Shown: one piece after another, positions 26,536 through 38,595 of the stretch | Position numbering within the stretch: the stretch's first letter is position 1 | How the letters are laid out: every line of letters starts with the position of its first letter | Assembly (NCBI GenBank): GCA_963681505.1 | Contig: OY811978.1 | Location: forward strand, 2,806,248 to 2,870,247 | From: Eunapius fragilis | Taxonomy: Eukaryota > Porifera > Demospongiae > Spongillida > Spongillidae | Reading direction: 5' to 3' | Length of the DNA stretch: 64,000 nucleotides | Program-made: the position numbers and the translations under genes | Notes under the pieces: generated by a model | Told to the model about the DNA's origin: nothing | Databases searched by the model: none | Seen by the model: the letters and a program-made list of their open reading frames with translations, nothing else

Positions 26536-29413
26536 GTACACACACACCGATTGAAGGCAAAGGGTTTTGGGGTAGGGGTGATTTGATGGTGGCCGTTACC
26601 TCTCCTTGGCCTCCTGGTCCAGCTTGATGCCCTCATCAAAGAAGGCCCTCCTGTTGGCTATCTTAGACTCCTCCATCTTGGTCACCTGCTTGCGTATCTC
26701 CTGGGCATGCAGCCGTCTGTTGGCCGCAGCCCGGGCCTGCTTCTCCTGCTCCTGGGCTGTCTGCTCCTGCTGGATCCTGAGGGGTTAATGGGCCACTCAT
26801 GCACCAGTTGGACACTGGGCATACACGTACTTGCAAAGTGAACAATGCTCATTTTCAAATGCAACTATCACACTCTTCCACCACCCTCATCCTCCCCCCT
26901 CTCCCTCCTTCTTTTCCACCCCATCCCTTCTCCACCTCCCCCCCCCCCCACCTCAAATCCACGAATGTTCATTCCATGCTACTCAGTATGTATTCTGTTT
27001 CAAACTCACCCGAGTACTCTCTCAAACTCTTCTCTGTCTCTCTGGGCCTGCACGGCAAAGAAGTGCTCCTTGGTTTGGACTTGTTCCTCCCTTGCTTGCC
27101 TCAGGCTTGCATTTGTTTCAGTCCTGTTATAATGTCAAAAGAAAGGCAGATGTATGACCCCTGTTTTTATCAAGACCAGACCCCCAACTTATCAAGGCCC
27201 CACTTATCAAGGCCCCCATTTATCAAGGTCCCCTTATCAAGGCCCCACTTATCAAGACCCCCCCCCCCCTCCTCCAATGGCTCACTTCTTCTGGGCTTCT
27301 TCTTTCTCCTTTCGTCTCCACTCTCTTTCAAACTCTTCCTGCCTCCTTTTGGCTTTTAGAGCATCCTGTTTTGAAAAGGGTACCTCCACTGCTTGGTAGC
27401 TATTTCAGCTGCACACACTCACCCTCTCTGCCTGCTTGTCCTTGGCCCTCTCCTGCTGAGCCCTCAGCCTTGCTATCTCCTTCTCCTTTTCCCCCTTCTG
27501 CCTCTCCAACTCCTTTTGTTGCTCCTCTTCACGGCGCTAACGGTCACACGCGTTTGGTACGTAACATCCACATACCAACTCACACACAATCACATGCACA
27601 CATACAGATATACACACACATACACACACATACACACACACATACCTGCTTCTCCTTGGTGTACTCCAAAACCTTCAAGTCTGTTAATTTCTCCTGTTCC
27701 TTTACAGCCAGTTTCTGACGTTTTATCTCCTGTAGGATTTAAGATAGTGAATATAGCACCATTACATACAAATTTTGAACATGTTAAAAATATATGTGGC
27801 CATAGCCTCATTTCATGTTTAGAATCAGAATTATTATCTATGTACTTATAGCACAAGTACTTGTGCAAATGAATCAGCAAACTAAATACTGCAGTGCTGG
27901 CTGAGGTCAATACGCATGGTAAGCAGGGTACAGGGGGGGACAAACCTCGTTGCACTTTGCCACCTCCTCCATGAGCACCTTCTGAGTGTCCTTCTTCTTC
28001 TGCATGCTCTGCATGTCCTCCACCTGGAGCCTCTCAAGGTACTGCAGCATGGCCTGGGTCTCCTGCTCCTTGCGCTCTGCCTCAATCAGCCTCTGCTGCT
28101 CACGCTCAAGTATCTGCTTCTGTATCACCTCTGCACCCCTGTTACCAAGGGAGAGGGAGGAGGGGGGAAGAAGGGGTGGAGGAGGGGATAAGGCCAACCG
28201 CCAGACTTCATCATGCTGCCTAAATGGAGCCACACACCCTCTTCCCCTCCTTCCTATACGGTGATACTCACTTAAGTCGCTGAATTTGTCTCTCGTTCTC
28301 TGTGGTTGTGGGGGACAATGAAATAAAGTGTTAAAGTGATCCTTTGTCAAATAAAAATTATAACCTCTCTGCTCATATTCCTGGATGGCTTTCACTCTGT
28401 CTATTTCCATCATGGTGTCGAGGCGCGCCTCCTCGCTGCTCATGGCCACGCCCATTTCCTCCTTCTCTTGCAGCTGCACGTCTCTGATGGCGTGGCACTT
28501 GGCGTTGAGGATGTACTCGTTCAGCTTCTTTATCTCATCATCCTGCTCCATGACCTTCATCTTAGCGTTGGTCACCAGTTGCTCACCCTGCTCCAACGCC
28601 TCCTGTGGACCAAAGGTGGAGTGCATCAGTGTTTCCCTTTCCCCCCCCCCCATACCTCACCCCAGCACTAAACCAATCATCTCTCCTCCATTCTCCTTCC
28701 CTCTTCCCATTCCCCCCTCAATCTGATAAAAAGTGCCCCCCCCCCCCCCCCCCCCCCCCTTACCTGTTCCAGGTCAGATGGTTTCTGCTGCTCCTTCCTC
28801 AGATCTTCCAGCTGTTGCATCTCCTTCTTTCTGCCCATAGAGGCTTCCAGTCTCTCATTCTTCTTCTTTTGGAAGGCCTCATCTAGTTCCTTCCTCTTGT
28901 CGGGTGAGAGTACCTCAGCGTTCTTCTGCAATAAGATGGGTGCACACGTATACATAGCTACCTGCCATATGATCTCTAGCTCAACTGAGAAACATTTGCA
29001 AAGGTCAAGGGTAAGCAGGATATATTATCGAATACACCAACATTTTACGTCCAAATATCCGATAGTATCCTGTTTACCCCAGAACCACGCCTGTCTGTAT
29101 CCACCTCTGATTTGGACACTAATGCTTTCCTAATAGGTACTGTACATGGACCAGCAGCCAAATGGGAGTGCTCAATCGATGGTTATTGCACACATATGCA
29201 TGTCTATGCATAGTCCCCTCATGTCTATACAAGTCACGAGAGGATCCTAATATCATGGTCCATACAATTATACATGCACATCTATAAATTGCAAAGTTGT
29301 ACCTGAATTCGCTCAAGTTCAGCTCTGTCCAGTATCACGGACACACCTGATGGGTCAGGAGTATTTGGCACCCTGGATGTGAATATTCACAGGCATGCAA
29401 TGATGGTTCGGGG

Positions 29414-29477
<64 letters not shown>

Positions 29478-30105
29478 TGTGTGTGTGTGTGTATGTGTGT
29501 GTGTGTGTGTGTGGTGTGTGTCTGCATGCAAGCGTTCATCTACGTATACATGTACATGTGTATGTGCGCGCGCACGTTGTTACCCTCACTTGAGTTTCCT
29601 GATGAGGTCATTTGTTATCACCTGAATCACCTTTCTGTCTGTGCTGGATGTCCTGCCTGCATGGATAGTCGGCATATCAACCCAGTATTTACTAGTATCA
29701 TACTATCTCTGCTAGTATGCACATGTCCCTTACCTGCTCTATTGGCACCCGATGATGACGTGGCGGAGCCTCCGAAGGGCCGTTCGAAGCTGTTCCCCCC
29801 GCCCCCACTCCAGCGCCTGTTCCCACTCATCTGCTGCAAGCGAGCAGGAGGGCCAAAGAGGGTCTCGTCCTAGGGACAAGTGTTATAGTCGCACCATAAG
29901 CTTCGATCACAGGGCTGCAGGCTGGTGAGTGGTGCTTACGGTACCAAGACCGATGGATGCTTACCACATCAGACGTTCGACCGATAATCCTCTGCCTTTT
30001 ATATTTGCTTGATGCCTTCTGCTTTGCTGAGTCCAAGGAAGCTGTGCTCGCCTGTGGAACGGAGTTATGTATATCAGAAATAAATTGCTTAGAAGCCCTC
30101 ACCAT
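26333..30105 (-). CDS. CFAP45: Cilia- and flagella-associated protein 45, complete 15-exon gene
   Basis: Minus-strand exons in 5' to 3' order: 30105-30103 (ATG alone), 30051-29965, 29869-29734, 29656-29590, 29372-29303, 28925-28764, 28602-28365, 28299-28272, 28138-27946, 27729-27646, 27536-27423, 27365-27286, 27123-27010, 26776-26600, 26471-26333 (stop TAG). All phases agree and total 1692 nt, or 563 residues, close to the roughly 550 of the vertebrate protein. Diagnostic blocks include SSKYKRQRIIGRTSDV, DETLFGPP, DPSGVSVILDRAELERIQ, DDEIKKLNEYILNAKCHAIRD, ARLDTMMEIDRVKA, EIARLRAQQERAKDKQAE and FDEGIKLDQEAKERR. The protein is almost entirely charged coiled coil. The known role is a microtubule inner protein of motile axonemal doublets. 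The ATG-only first coding exon joins an exon starting with ASTASLDS. The alternative is an unspliced start running MVRASKQF, which is open but replaces a good GTGAGG donor. Confidence 0.93.
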
Positions 30106-30143
30106 GATGAAGTGTGCTTGGCGGTACGAGGACGCTAGAAACC

Positions 30144-30157
30144 GTTGCTATGGAGAT
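30144..30157. promoter_or_regulatory. RFX X-box-like motif in a bidirectional promoter
   Basis: The 14-mer GTTGCTATGGAGAT (minus strand ATCTCCATAGCAAC) fits the two half-sites of the RFX-bound X-box, related to GTTGCCATGGCAAC. It lies about 40 bp upstream of the CFAP45 start and 53 bp upstream of the DHHC gene start. X-boxes near ciliary gene starts are a known RFX target signature. Confidence 0.7.
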
Positions 30158-30209
30158 ATGGTGAGATCACGTGCCGTATAATTGTAGTCACGTGACATGC
30201 TGGGAAGGA

Positions 30210-32767
30210 ATGGTTTTAAACAGAGATCCCCTCGGAATAATTAGCACGAGCTGTGTGTACATTCTGCTCATATATGGAGATCTTGTTACTGTGTACTATG
30301 TTATTGAATATGGACAGAGCGACAGGTGAGCGTGTCTGCTACAGTTTGCCCTGGTTTTGTTCCGTGCCCGCATTAGTACAATCATGTATTGAGCAACATG
30401 CGAGGCCACAGCTCTCCGTGTTCCCTCCGCACGTCGCGGGTGCACCTGTCCTGTGCGCGCGTGTGCTCGCGCGCGTGTTAGTATAATTGCTGTGCTCAGC
30501 ATAGATCATTCTTGCATTGAGACATGGGGGCGGAAGATTTGTACATCTGGAGCAGATGTATGTACACATGGCCTTGTCCCTTCTGTACCATTGTTGATTG
30601 CATGACTTTTTAATGTCCCACACAATATACTTTAAACGTCCAATTGTTCTTTCGCAGCAATCCCCGTTTCCCATGTCTGGTTCTCATCAACTTATGTCCG
30701 GTTCCCATGTCCTAGTATATGTCTGGTTCCCATATTGTAACATGTCTGGTTTCCATGTCCAAATAGCCTGGTTCTAGTACCTATATGCTGTCTTCCATCA
30801 TCATTGGGAGAGGGGAATGGGTACAAAGTTCAAACTGAAGGGTGGGCAGGTGTTATAACAGCCATTTCTACCTAACCTTGCTCTCCACCCCCCTACCTAA
30901 CCTTGTATATGTATCCAAAGAGTCCTTCATTACCCCCCTCCCCCCTCTTCCCTCCCCCCTCTTCCCTCACACCTCCAGTTTGTGGAAAACATTGAAGGCA
31001 CTCCTCATGCATTTCCTTCTGGTGATGGCCTTGATATCACACCTGAGGGCCGTCTTCTCCAATCCTGGTGGGTGTACCAATTGGTGATCAATGAATTACA
31101 GGTGGTACATGTGTTTCGTCTGATGCATGCAATGATCGGATGTTATAATTATAAGCGAGGATGTGGCGCATTTGTTGTACGCATGTCAAAGTTTGTACCA
31201 GGGCAGTTCATTTTTCTGAGTAGGCAGTAGTGACAGTGGGCATCTTCTTCAAGCAGGCTACCTGATGCCGTTTGGATAGCGGTGTGGTATTAACGAGGAG
31301 GCTGTAGCCTCAGTATATCAACATGCATGCGCACGAGCTTATTACATAATTTTGCACCGTTTCTGGTGTGCTACGTCCAAATTAAATCAAGACCATTAAA
31401 TTCAACTTATGTCCAGATAATGCAGTATAAAGGTGGTGTAAACCAAAACCATACCAGTTTTTACCTGCTCTCTAGAGCTGCCCTGCTTATGGCTTGTTTG
31501 ATTTTGGAGGGTTATGTTAGTCCTACCTCCCCGCAGGCTACGTGCCCTTGTCCCCTACCAAGATTGACTTCTCTTCAGACTTGGAGAAAGATGTGAAAAA
31601 GAAAAAGGTTTGCAAGCCATTTTTAACATCTTGGGGTTTCTGTATGATCACGTGTTTTTTGCGTGCACCTACAGTACCGGCTCGGAACAACAGAAAAGTC
31701 ACAGCTCGCAACAACGGAAAATAAGTCATATTCATGGTGTTCATAGCGTAACTGCTTTCATCTATCGATATCGATCGATCTGGACCGCCCTTCACCAAGT
31801 GAATTTTTATCGCTGAAAATGTACTATGAACACCAACAGCTTTCCCAACTCCACCATGAATATGACTTATTTTCCGTTTTTGCGAACTGTGACTTTTCCG
31901 CTGTTGCGAGCCAGTACTGTATTGATGAAGGTCTTTTTCAGTGTTGTGAACATTTATGTAAGCAGTCCAGTGCATAACTGTGCAGATTATGTAGTGGGGG
32001 AACAGTAGTAAGGAAATGTGGCAGTCAAATGAAGTGGAAATATCATGGTACCAACACCAATGGATAGCTTTTTTATCTGCTGCATCGAGGTAAAGTTTTT
32101 ATCACCGCTTTACAGCTAACCCTAAGCTTCACAGCTTCAATTTTGTTAAGTAAAAATGTTTCGTTAGACTATACTGTTACAATTGTAGAAAAATTGGCAA
32201 TTTTCAAGTGAGAATATTTACTAACCTGGATATCTCACTGGAAATATCTATTTTCTATTAAGGGGGGGGGGGGGGGGGGGCAGTGGGTCAGCTACACATG
32301 TAAATCAACTTGAAAGCAAAGCAACTTCAATTGTTTCACTGTTGGTTTTGCAACGCAAGCCATATAAAAAGGGGGAAAAGCATGTGTATAGTTTGAGAAC
32401 GGAACACAGAAAAAAGATGATGAAAGTTGTTACAATGCTTCAGATTTAGAAACTGAAATGACAAAAAATCAATTGCGATACCGAATTGAGTCGATACCGA
32501 ATTGAGTCGATACCGAATTGAGTCGAAGATAATAATAATTAACTCGAAAAATTGAAGCTTTATAAAATCATAGAAAAACTTTATGCAGATAAAAAAGTAA
32601 ATGGACTTTGATATTTTCGCTAATTTGCCTGCCACATTATTGCAGTATACTTCCTCACTGCTGTACCCCACTCTCCTCCCCACCAGCCACCTCCCTCCAT
32701 GACTGAGTGGTCTGTGTGCACCAAATGTGAAACCTTCAGACCTCCCAGGTCACACCACTGCAGGTGG

Positions 32768-32803
<36 letters not shown>

Positions 32804-35800
32804 GCATGTGTGTGCGTGTCTGTGTGTGTGCGCATGTGTGTGCGTGTGTGTGTGTGTGTGTGAAGATTAGGTATGTGCTTGTGTGTGCATGTGCAGTTTT
32901 TTGACTTGTGTGTATATGGAAGTATGGTACAAGAGAAGTGGATTTAATAATGATTAGCCAATTAACTATTTTTAATCTCATGGCCCTTGTTATGGTGCAC
33001 CCCCATAAGTGACATCTTTGCATATGCCTGTAAGAATACTGTGTGTGCATATAGTTGTGTGTTTCTAAATAACCACCACCACTGTCCATTTGTATGCAGT
33101 GATTAAGGATTGTCCCTTCCCCTTTTGGTAGACTTGGCCCTACCCCTGGGGGGGGCAGGCTATGAATCTAGTTTGTACAGTGTGTATCTGCACATACATC
33201 ATGTGGCATGGAAGTTCTGAGGATACTGTACACTCCTGATACCAGATAAGCATGATAGTATTGGGGGGGGGGGGGGGTGAGGTCTAATGGGTAGTGCACT
33301 CTGATGTTGTTGGGGGTTATATATGGCTATGTATGAAATGGTGTATGCAGATGTGTGCATATTATCTGTCATAGTGATGTATGTGGTTTTATGCATGTTG
33401 TCTTGTGATGTATGTGGTTTTAGCGTGTTGTCATGTGATGTATTTGGTTTTAGCGTGTTGTCATGTGATGTACATGGTTGTGTACACATGTTGTCATGTG
33501 ATGTACATGGTTGTGTACACGTGTTGTCATGTGATGTACATGGTTGTGTACTCGTGTTGTCATGTGATGTACATGGTTGTGTACACGTGTTGTCATGTGA
33601 TGTACATGGTTGTGTACACGTGTTGTTATGTGATGTACATGGTTGTGTACACATGTTGTCATGTGATGTACATGGCTGTGTACACGTGTTGTGATGTACA
33701 TGGCTGTGTACACATGTTGTCATGTGATGTACATGGCTGTGTACACATGTTGTCATGTGATGTACATGGGTGTGTACACCTTGTAATCATTCTGTTGCAA
33801 ACCATTTCTGCATCATGGCAATGTAGTTATTAAAATGGCCTCATTTTTTTGCTGTTCTTCTGCTGCAGGAAATGCGGTCGCTGTGTTAGAAGGATGGACC
33901 ACCACTGTCCCTGGTACGTACATGATTTCTGTTGGCCATGACAACCATCCTTGCATTTAATAATGAAATTGTTTTTTTTCTCGTCAGGATAAACAACTGT
34001 GTGGGTCAGCTCAACTTTAAGTACTTCTTCCTCTTTCTTCTGTATACAGGTGGGTGTGGCTAACTGCTTATAGGTGTAGTATACCCACATGCAGTAGGTG
34101 TAGCTAACTGCTTAAAGATGTGTACCCACATGTAGTAGGTGTGGCTAACTGCTTAAAGATGTGTACCCACATGCAGTAGGTGTGGCTAACTGCTTAAAGA
34201 TGTGTAGCCACATGCAGTAGGTGTGGCTAACTGCTTAAATAGATCTGTAATCTTGTTATTCCTATGTACTGGAACATTAGACTTTGACACTACGTGTACT
34301 ATCTAACGGATACATGTACTGTAGGGGTTGGAAGGGTATACATGTACTGTAGGGGTTGGAAGGGTATACATGTACTGTAGGGGTTGGAAGGGTATACATG
34401 TACTGTAGGGGTTGGAAGGGTATACATGTACTGTAGGGGTTGGAAGGGTATACATGTACTGTAGGGGTTGGAATGGTATACATGTACTGTAGGGGTTGGA
34501 AGGGTATACATGTACTGTAGGGGTTGGAAGGGTATACATGTACTGTAGGGGTTGGAAGGGTATACATGTACTGTAGGGGTTGGAAGGGTATACATGTACT
34601 GTAGGGGTTGGAAGGGTATACATGTACTGTAGGGGTTGGAAGGGTATACATGTACTGTAGGGGTTGGAAGGGTATACATGTACTGTAGGGGTTGGAAGGG
34701 TATACATGTACTGTAGGGGTTGGAATGGTATACATGTACTGTAGGGGTTGGAAGGGTATACATGTACTGTAGGGGTTGGAATGGTATACATGTACTGTAG
34801 GGGTTGGAAGGGTATACATGTACTGTAGGGGTTGGAAGGGTATACATGTACTGTAGGGGTTGGAAAGTTTGTTACTAGCATGCATGACCAATTACACAGG
34901 GTACATAAACACATGTTGAATTTGTATTTATATATTTTAAACAGGTTTGATGTGTCTGTATGGAGTTATCCTCGTATCCTATGACTGGATGTACCATTGG
35001 GGGGAATCAGGTGACACTGTGGACACGTATGTTGGCTCTGTATCTCGTACTGTATATGGTAGTGATGTTTGTATGGGAGGAAGCTGAGGTAAGAGGGTCA
35101 CAGGATGTGTTGTCATGACTGAGAGGGTCACAGGATGTGTTGTCATGACTGAGAGGGTCACAGGATGTGTTGTCATGACTGAGAGGGTCACAGGATGTGT
35201 TGTCATGACTGAGAGGGTCACAGGATGTGTTGTCATGACTGAGAGGGTCACAGGATGTGTTGTCATGACTGAGAGGGTCACAGGATGTGTTGTCATGACT
35301 GAGAGGGTCACAGGATGTGTTGTCATGACTGAGAGGGTCACAGGATGTGTTGTCATGACTGAGAGGGTCACAGGATGTGTTGTCATGACTGAGAGGGTCA
35401 CAGGATGTGTTGTCATGACTGAGAGGGTCACAGGATGTGTTGTCATGACTGAGAGGGTCACAGGATGTGTTGTCATGACTGAGAGGGTCACAGGATGTGT
35501 TGTCATGACTGAGAGGGTCGCAGGATGTGTTGTCATGACTGAGAGGGTCACAGGATGTACTGTACTGTTGCTCTGAATGTCTGTCAGGCTGTAGTAATAA
35601 TCTTTGTGGTACATGTTCAACTGTATCTCTGGATTAACTTGCGTATGCAAACAGCAGGAACTTGTGAAGCGGGGAGGGGGGCAGTGGGAATGATGTTGGT
35701 CCGGGGGAGGGATGATGTTGATGTGTGGGGGGGGGGGGGGGCTATAACACAGGTTTGGCTTTTAAGATGTGGAAAAAAAAATTTTTTCGGCTCCAATTTG

Positions 35801-37287
35801 TAGAAGGACAGGATCATTTACCAGTGGGTAATGTTGAGTAGATATTTTTAACAAGGGGGGGGACTTTGATCCCTACACGCTGATTGAATGGCAGTCTGCG
35901 TGGAATATAATCTATTCAATGATATTTACATTTGTCTTCAATCCTGCAGCATGGGAGGAGGGGAAGGGGAAGGGGAGGAGGTGGGGAAGGGGGAGAGGAG
36001 GGGAAGGGGAGGAGGAGGGGAGGGGGAATCATGTGCCAATCAAATATTAGATAGTTACGTCATGTAATTATTATCCTGCTAAGCTGGCACATCAAATGAG
36101 TACTACACGTATCCAAAATTGCTGACGTATCCTTACAGTAAGCCAACATGTCGCATTTTCTATAATACACCCATGTTGAGCTCAATGTGTAAACACAAAT
36201 GCTAAAAGCATGTGACTTACATGTATAACCTTTGAATGAATTAGAAATAGTCCCTAATCAATAAAAATACATTGCTTGCTTTATACGTGATTTGGTTATC
36301 ACCTAATTATTTTGTGCAATTAGTTGGCCAATAAGTCAATTATCTCTTGAATCACACTACTGAAGTTATTATGCGTACATATATTTCAACTCCAACCACA
36401 TGACTCCATTATTTCTTCTTTTGGGGAGGACATGGTGGTTGTGGTGGTTAAGAAGCAGTGTGGGGACTGTGCTTACAACTGGTATTAATAATTTGCATCT
36501 CTACATAAACTATTACTATCAGATCCACAATAGATTTTATATACTTTTGGAGGGCAGTCTGTGTATCCACGCTGTTCGATGTGACCTCATTGTCACGTTT
36601 CCCTACTTGTCCTCACATGCTGTAGGGTACTGACCGTGATTCTCTTCATCGAAGCCGTTTTGTTTGGAATGTTTGTAACAGCGGTGGGTGGAGGTCAGGT
36701 ATGTATTCCCCTAATACGCCTTTTACAGTCCTCTTCTGTGGGCCTGTTGGCTGTGCATTGCAAACAGTATATAATTACACGTGTGCCTTTCGTTTATCTG
36801 TTGTTGTTTAAAGTGCTGTTGTTTGCTTCAGTTTCTCCTGATAACCTCGAACATTGCTCTTCCTACCTCAACTTAAACTTTCGTGTTCTCACTTGAGGAC
36901 CTTTCGTAGTGCATGTGTAGATTTGTGTATTGATGTGGAGCTCCTCCCCTTCCTGTTGTGTATTGATGTGGAGCTCCTCCCCTTCCTGTTGTGTATTGAT
37001 GTGGAGCTCCTCCCCTTCCTGTTGTGTATTGATGTGGAGCTCCTCCCCTTCCTGTTGTGTATTGATGTGGAGCTCCTCCCCTTCCTGTTGTGTATTGATG
37101 TGGAGCTCCTCCCCTTCCTGTTGTGTATTGATGTGGAGCTCCTCCCCTTCCTGTAGACAATGGCCACACTGTGTGATCGCAATGCAATAGAATTAAAACG
37201 GTACGGACCACCAGGGAAGTGGACACATTATCGCCTGTGGCTGCCCAACGTTGCTACCATGTGTGGCAGAGGTAGGGTCCCTGGAGC

Positions 37288-37333
<46 letters not shown>

Positions 37334-38337
37334 TGTGTGTATGTGTGTGTATGTGTGTGTGTGTGCGTGTGTGTGCATGTGTGTGTGCATACGTGCGTGC
37401 ACATGTGTGTGTGTATGTGAATGTGTGTGTGTGTGTATACCTGGTAATTCTGCAGCGTCTCTGTTCCGATGTATACTTGTTTTACCTATATGATGGAGCT
37501 GTGCATACACATGTGCACGTTTTCTTTAACCACGCCCCCTCAACCACATATTGCTTATGATGTCACTTAGCCCCGCCTCCATACCATACTGGCCTTACAT
37601 AAGGGTGGTTTAATATTTTTAGCCCTATGTCACATGTATATGTGTACATAGGTCAGTAAATTCATATGGGAAATGTGTACAATGTGGTTTGTATTTGTGG
37701 TCAAACCCAACTTTATTTTAGCTTACATAGATCATATGGAGGGGGAGGGGGAGGGAAGGGTAGCACACTAGTTATTAATATTGGGCCAGCGAGCCTTGAA
37801 ATCCCAACATTCAGTACTGCATGTTGCTGAAGCCAAGTGTAGACACATAGAACGGGTACTATGCATACAAAAATCAATTTAACCACTTTCCTATCCTAGT
37901 TACAGTAATAGGTATGAATGAGATTCGTTTAATTAGATCAGGATATATTGTGTGTCTGTGTGTTGTGTGTGTGTGTGTGTGTAGGAGGGATCATGTATTG
38001 TTTTTACATATGATGTGATAAGCACTCACTGTTCCTACGTTGATCTTTTACATCCTGTGTTGATGCATGTATGAAATCACCCTACGTAGCAAATGCAGGC
38101 TCTCCCTGCGTAGGAAATGCAGGTTCTCCCTTGTCACATTGTCATGTCAGCATCTACTCCCCCTCCCCAGAAGCATGATGTCATTTAGGGATATCCCCTC
38201 AACATTCACACCCAGTGTCACTGTTATCATTCTTTCCCTCCAAAGGATCCAAGGTGTTCTGGCTTCTTCCCTGCTTCTCTCCTCGCATCCCTGACCCAGT
38301 ACCGCCCACTGATCTGGACACTTCTCAAGTTGTCTGA
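30210..38337 (+). CDS. DHHC-type palmitoyltransferase, complete 10-exon gene (ZDHHC3/7-like)
   Basis: Exons are 30210-30325, 30979-31067, 31537-31607, 32687-32763, 33869-33913, 33988-34049, 34945-35026, 36626-36698, 37157-37271 and 38246-38337. All phases agree, giving 822 nt (273 residues). Features in order: N-terminal RDPLGIISTS, TM1 (CVYILLIYGDLVTVYYVI), TM2 with the SHLRAVFSNPG block, then the cysteine-rich DHHC domain. That domain reads CTKCETFRPPRSHHC, KCGRCVRRMDHHCPWI and NNCVGQLNFKYF, with the catalytic Cys in DHHC. TM3 follows (FFLFLLYTGLMCLYGVILV), then TM4 (VLTVILFIEAVLFGMFVTAV), a GGGQ block and IELKRYG tail. The known role is S-acylation of proteins at Golgi or plasma membranes. 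The donor at 35026 (GTATGT) is my choice because it alone keeps frame into exon 8; nearby donors break it. Introns carry five minisatellites. Confidence 0.9.
31672..31919. mobile_element. Foldback MITE with TA duplication, in a DHHC-gene intron
   Basis: The ends CAGTACCGGCTCG and its relative (CGAGCCAGTACTG at right) form inverted repeats of about 67 bp. Both flanks are TA. There is no ORF of substance. The TA duplication suggests mobilisation by a Tc1/mariner-type or PIF-like transposase. Confidence 0.85.
32464..32526. repeat. 20-bp tandem repeat, three copies
   Basis: The unit GATACCGAATTGAGTC(GA) with spacing of about 19-20 bp, three times, in an intron. Confidence 0.85.
33366..33780. repeat. 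33-bp minisatellite in a DHHC-gene intron
   Basis: About 12 copies of a unit containing GATGTACATGGTTGTGTACA and CATGTTGTCATGT. The 33-bp unit length leaves long repetitive ORFs on both strands. These are not genes. Confidence 0.93.
34090..34240. repeat. About 48-bp tandem repeat
   Basis: Four units of GTAGGTGTGGCTAACTGC, then TTAAAGATGTGTACCCACAT, downstream of exon 6. Confidence 0.85.
34314..34866. repeat. 28-bp minisatellite, about 20 copies
   Basis: The unit is GGGTATACATGTACTGTAGG followed by GGTTGGAA, nearly uniform, with a few GGAATGG variants. Because 28 is not divisible by 3, all three minus-strand frames are open. These ORFs are artefacts. It lies 79 bp upstream of exon 7. Confidence 0.96.
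35091..35562. repeat. 30-bp minisatellite, about 15-16 copies
   Basis: The unit is GAGAGGGTCACAGGATGTGT followed by TGTCATGACT, virtually identical in all copies apart from one GTCGCAGG variant near 35520. Homogeneity suggests recent expansion. Confidence 0.97.
36924..37156. repeat. 33-bp minisatellite ending in a splice acceptor
   Basis: About seven copies of TGTGTATTGATGTGGAGCTC followed by CTCCCCTTCCTGT. The last copy ends CTTCCTGTAG directly at the exon starting at 37157, so the repeat unit includes the acceptor polypyrimidine tract. Confidence 0.94.
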
Positions 38338-38590
38338 TGTCAAACAGAACTAACATCACAGTGCATACTAGTAGCATTGTCATGTTCAGAACCCAAATTA
38401 ATATTTTTAGACCTGTGCCACAGGTATAAGTGCTGTGCATAGGTTGGTAATTTATGTGTGAAATGCATGGCAAGTGTACAGTGTGGTTTGTATTTGTCAT
38501 GATATTTCAGACACTATTTCACTCCCTAATTCTAATTATTGCATTATTTTATTACTGTTGAAGACTTTGTGTGCGCTAATAAATGTGATG
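38338..38590. other. Spacer downstream of the DHHC gene
   Basis: AT-rich DNA. A segment near 38400-38500 resembles 37620-37700 (ATATTTTTAGACC, then CACAGGTATA and TGTACAGTGTGGTTTGTATTTG), so a local duplicated repeat is present. No gene. Confidence 0.5.
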
Positions 38591-38595
38591 CTCCA

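Noticed and set aside
33199-33833. Long repetitive ORFs on both strands (HDNTCTQPCTS and MYMVVYTCCHV types)
   Set aside because: Produced by a 33-bp minisatellite in an intron.
34277-34914. Three long overlapping minus-strand ORFs of about 180-200 codons with repeated proline/tyrosine units
   Set aside because: They lie wholly in a 28-bp minisatellite. All three frames are open because the unit has no stop, so they are not genes.
34979-35650. 223-codon minus-strand ORF with TTHPVTLSVM repeats
   Set aside because: An artefact of the 30-bp minisatellite, located in a DHHC-gene intron.
35950-36030. Possible extra DHHC exon starting CATGGGAGGAGGGG
   Set aside because: A low-complexity GGGGA tract. 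The donor at 35026 already joins exons 7 and 8 in frame.
34090-37156. CRISPR-like arrays (regularly spaced repeats)
   Set aside because: The repeats are contiguous tandem minisatellites without unique spacers, in introns of an animal gene.
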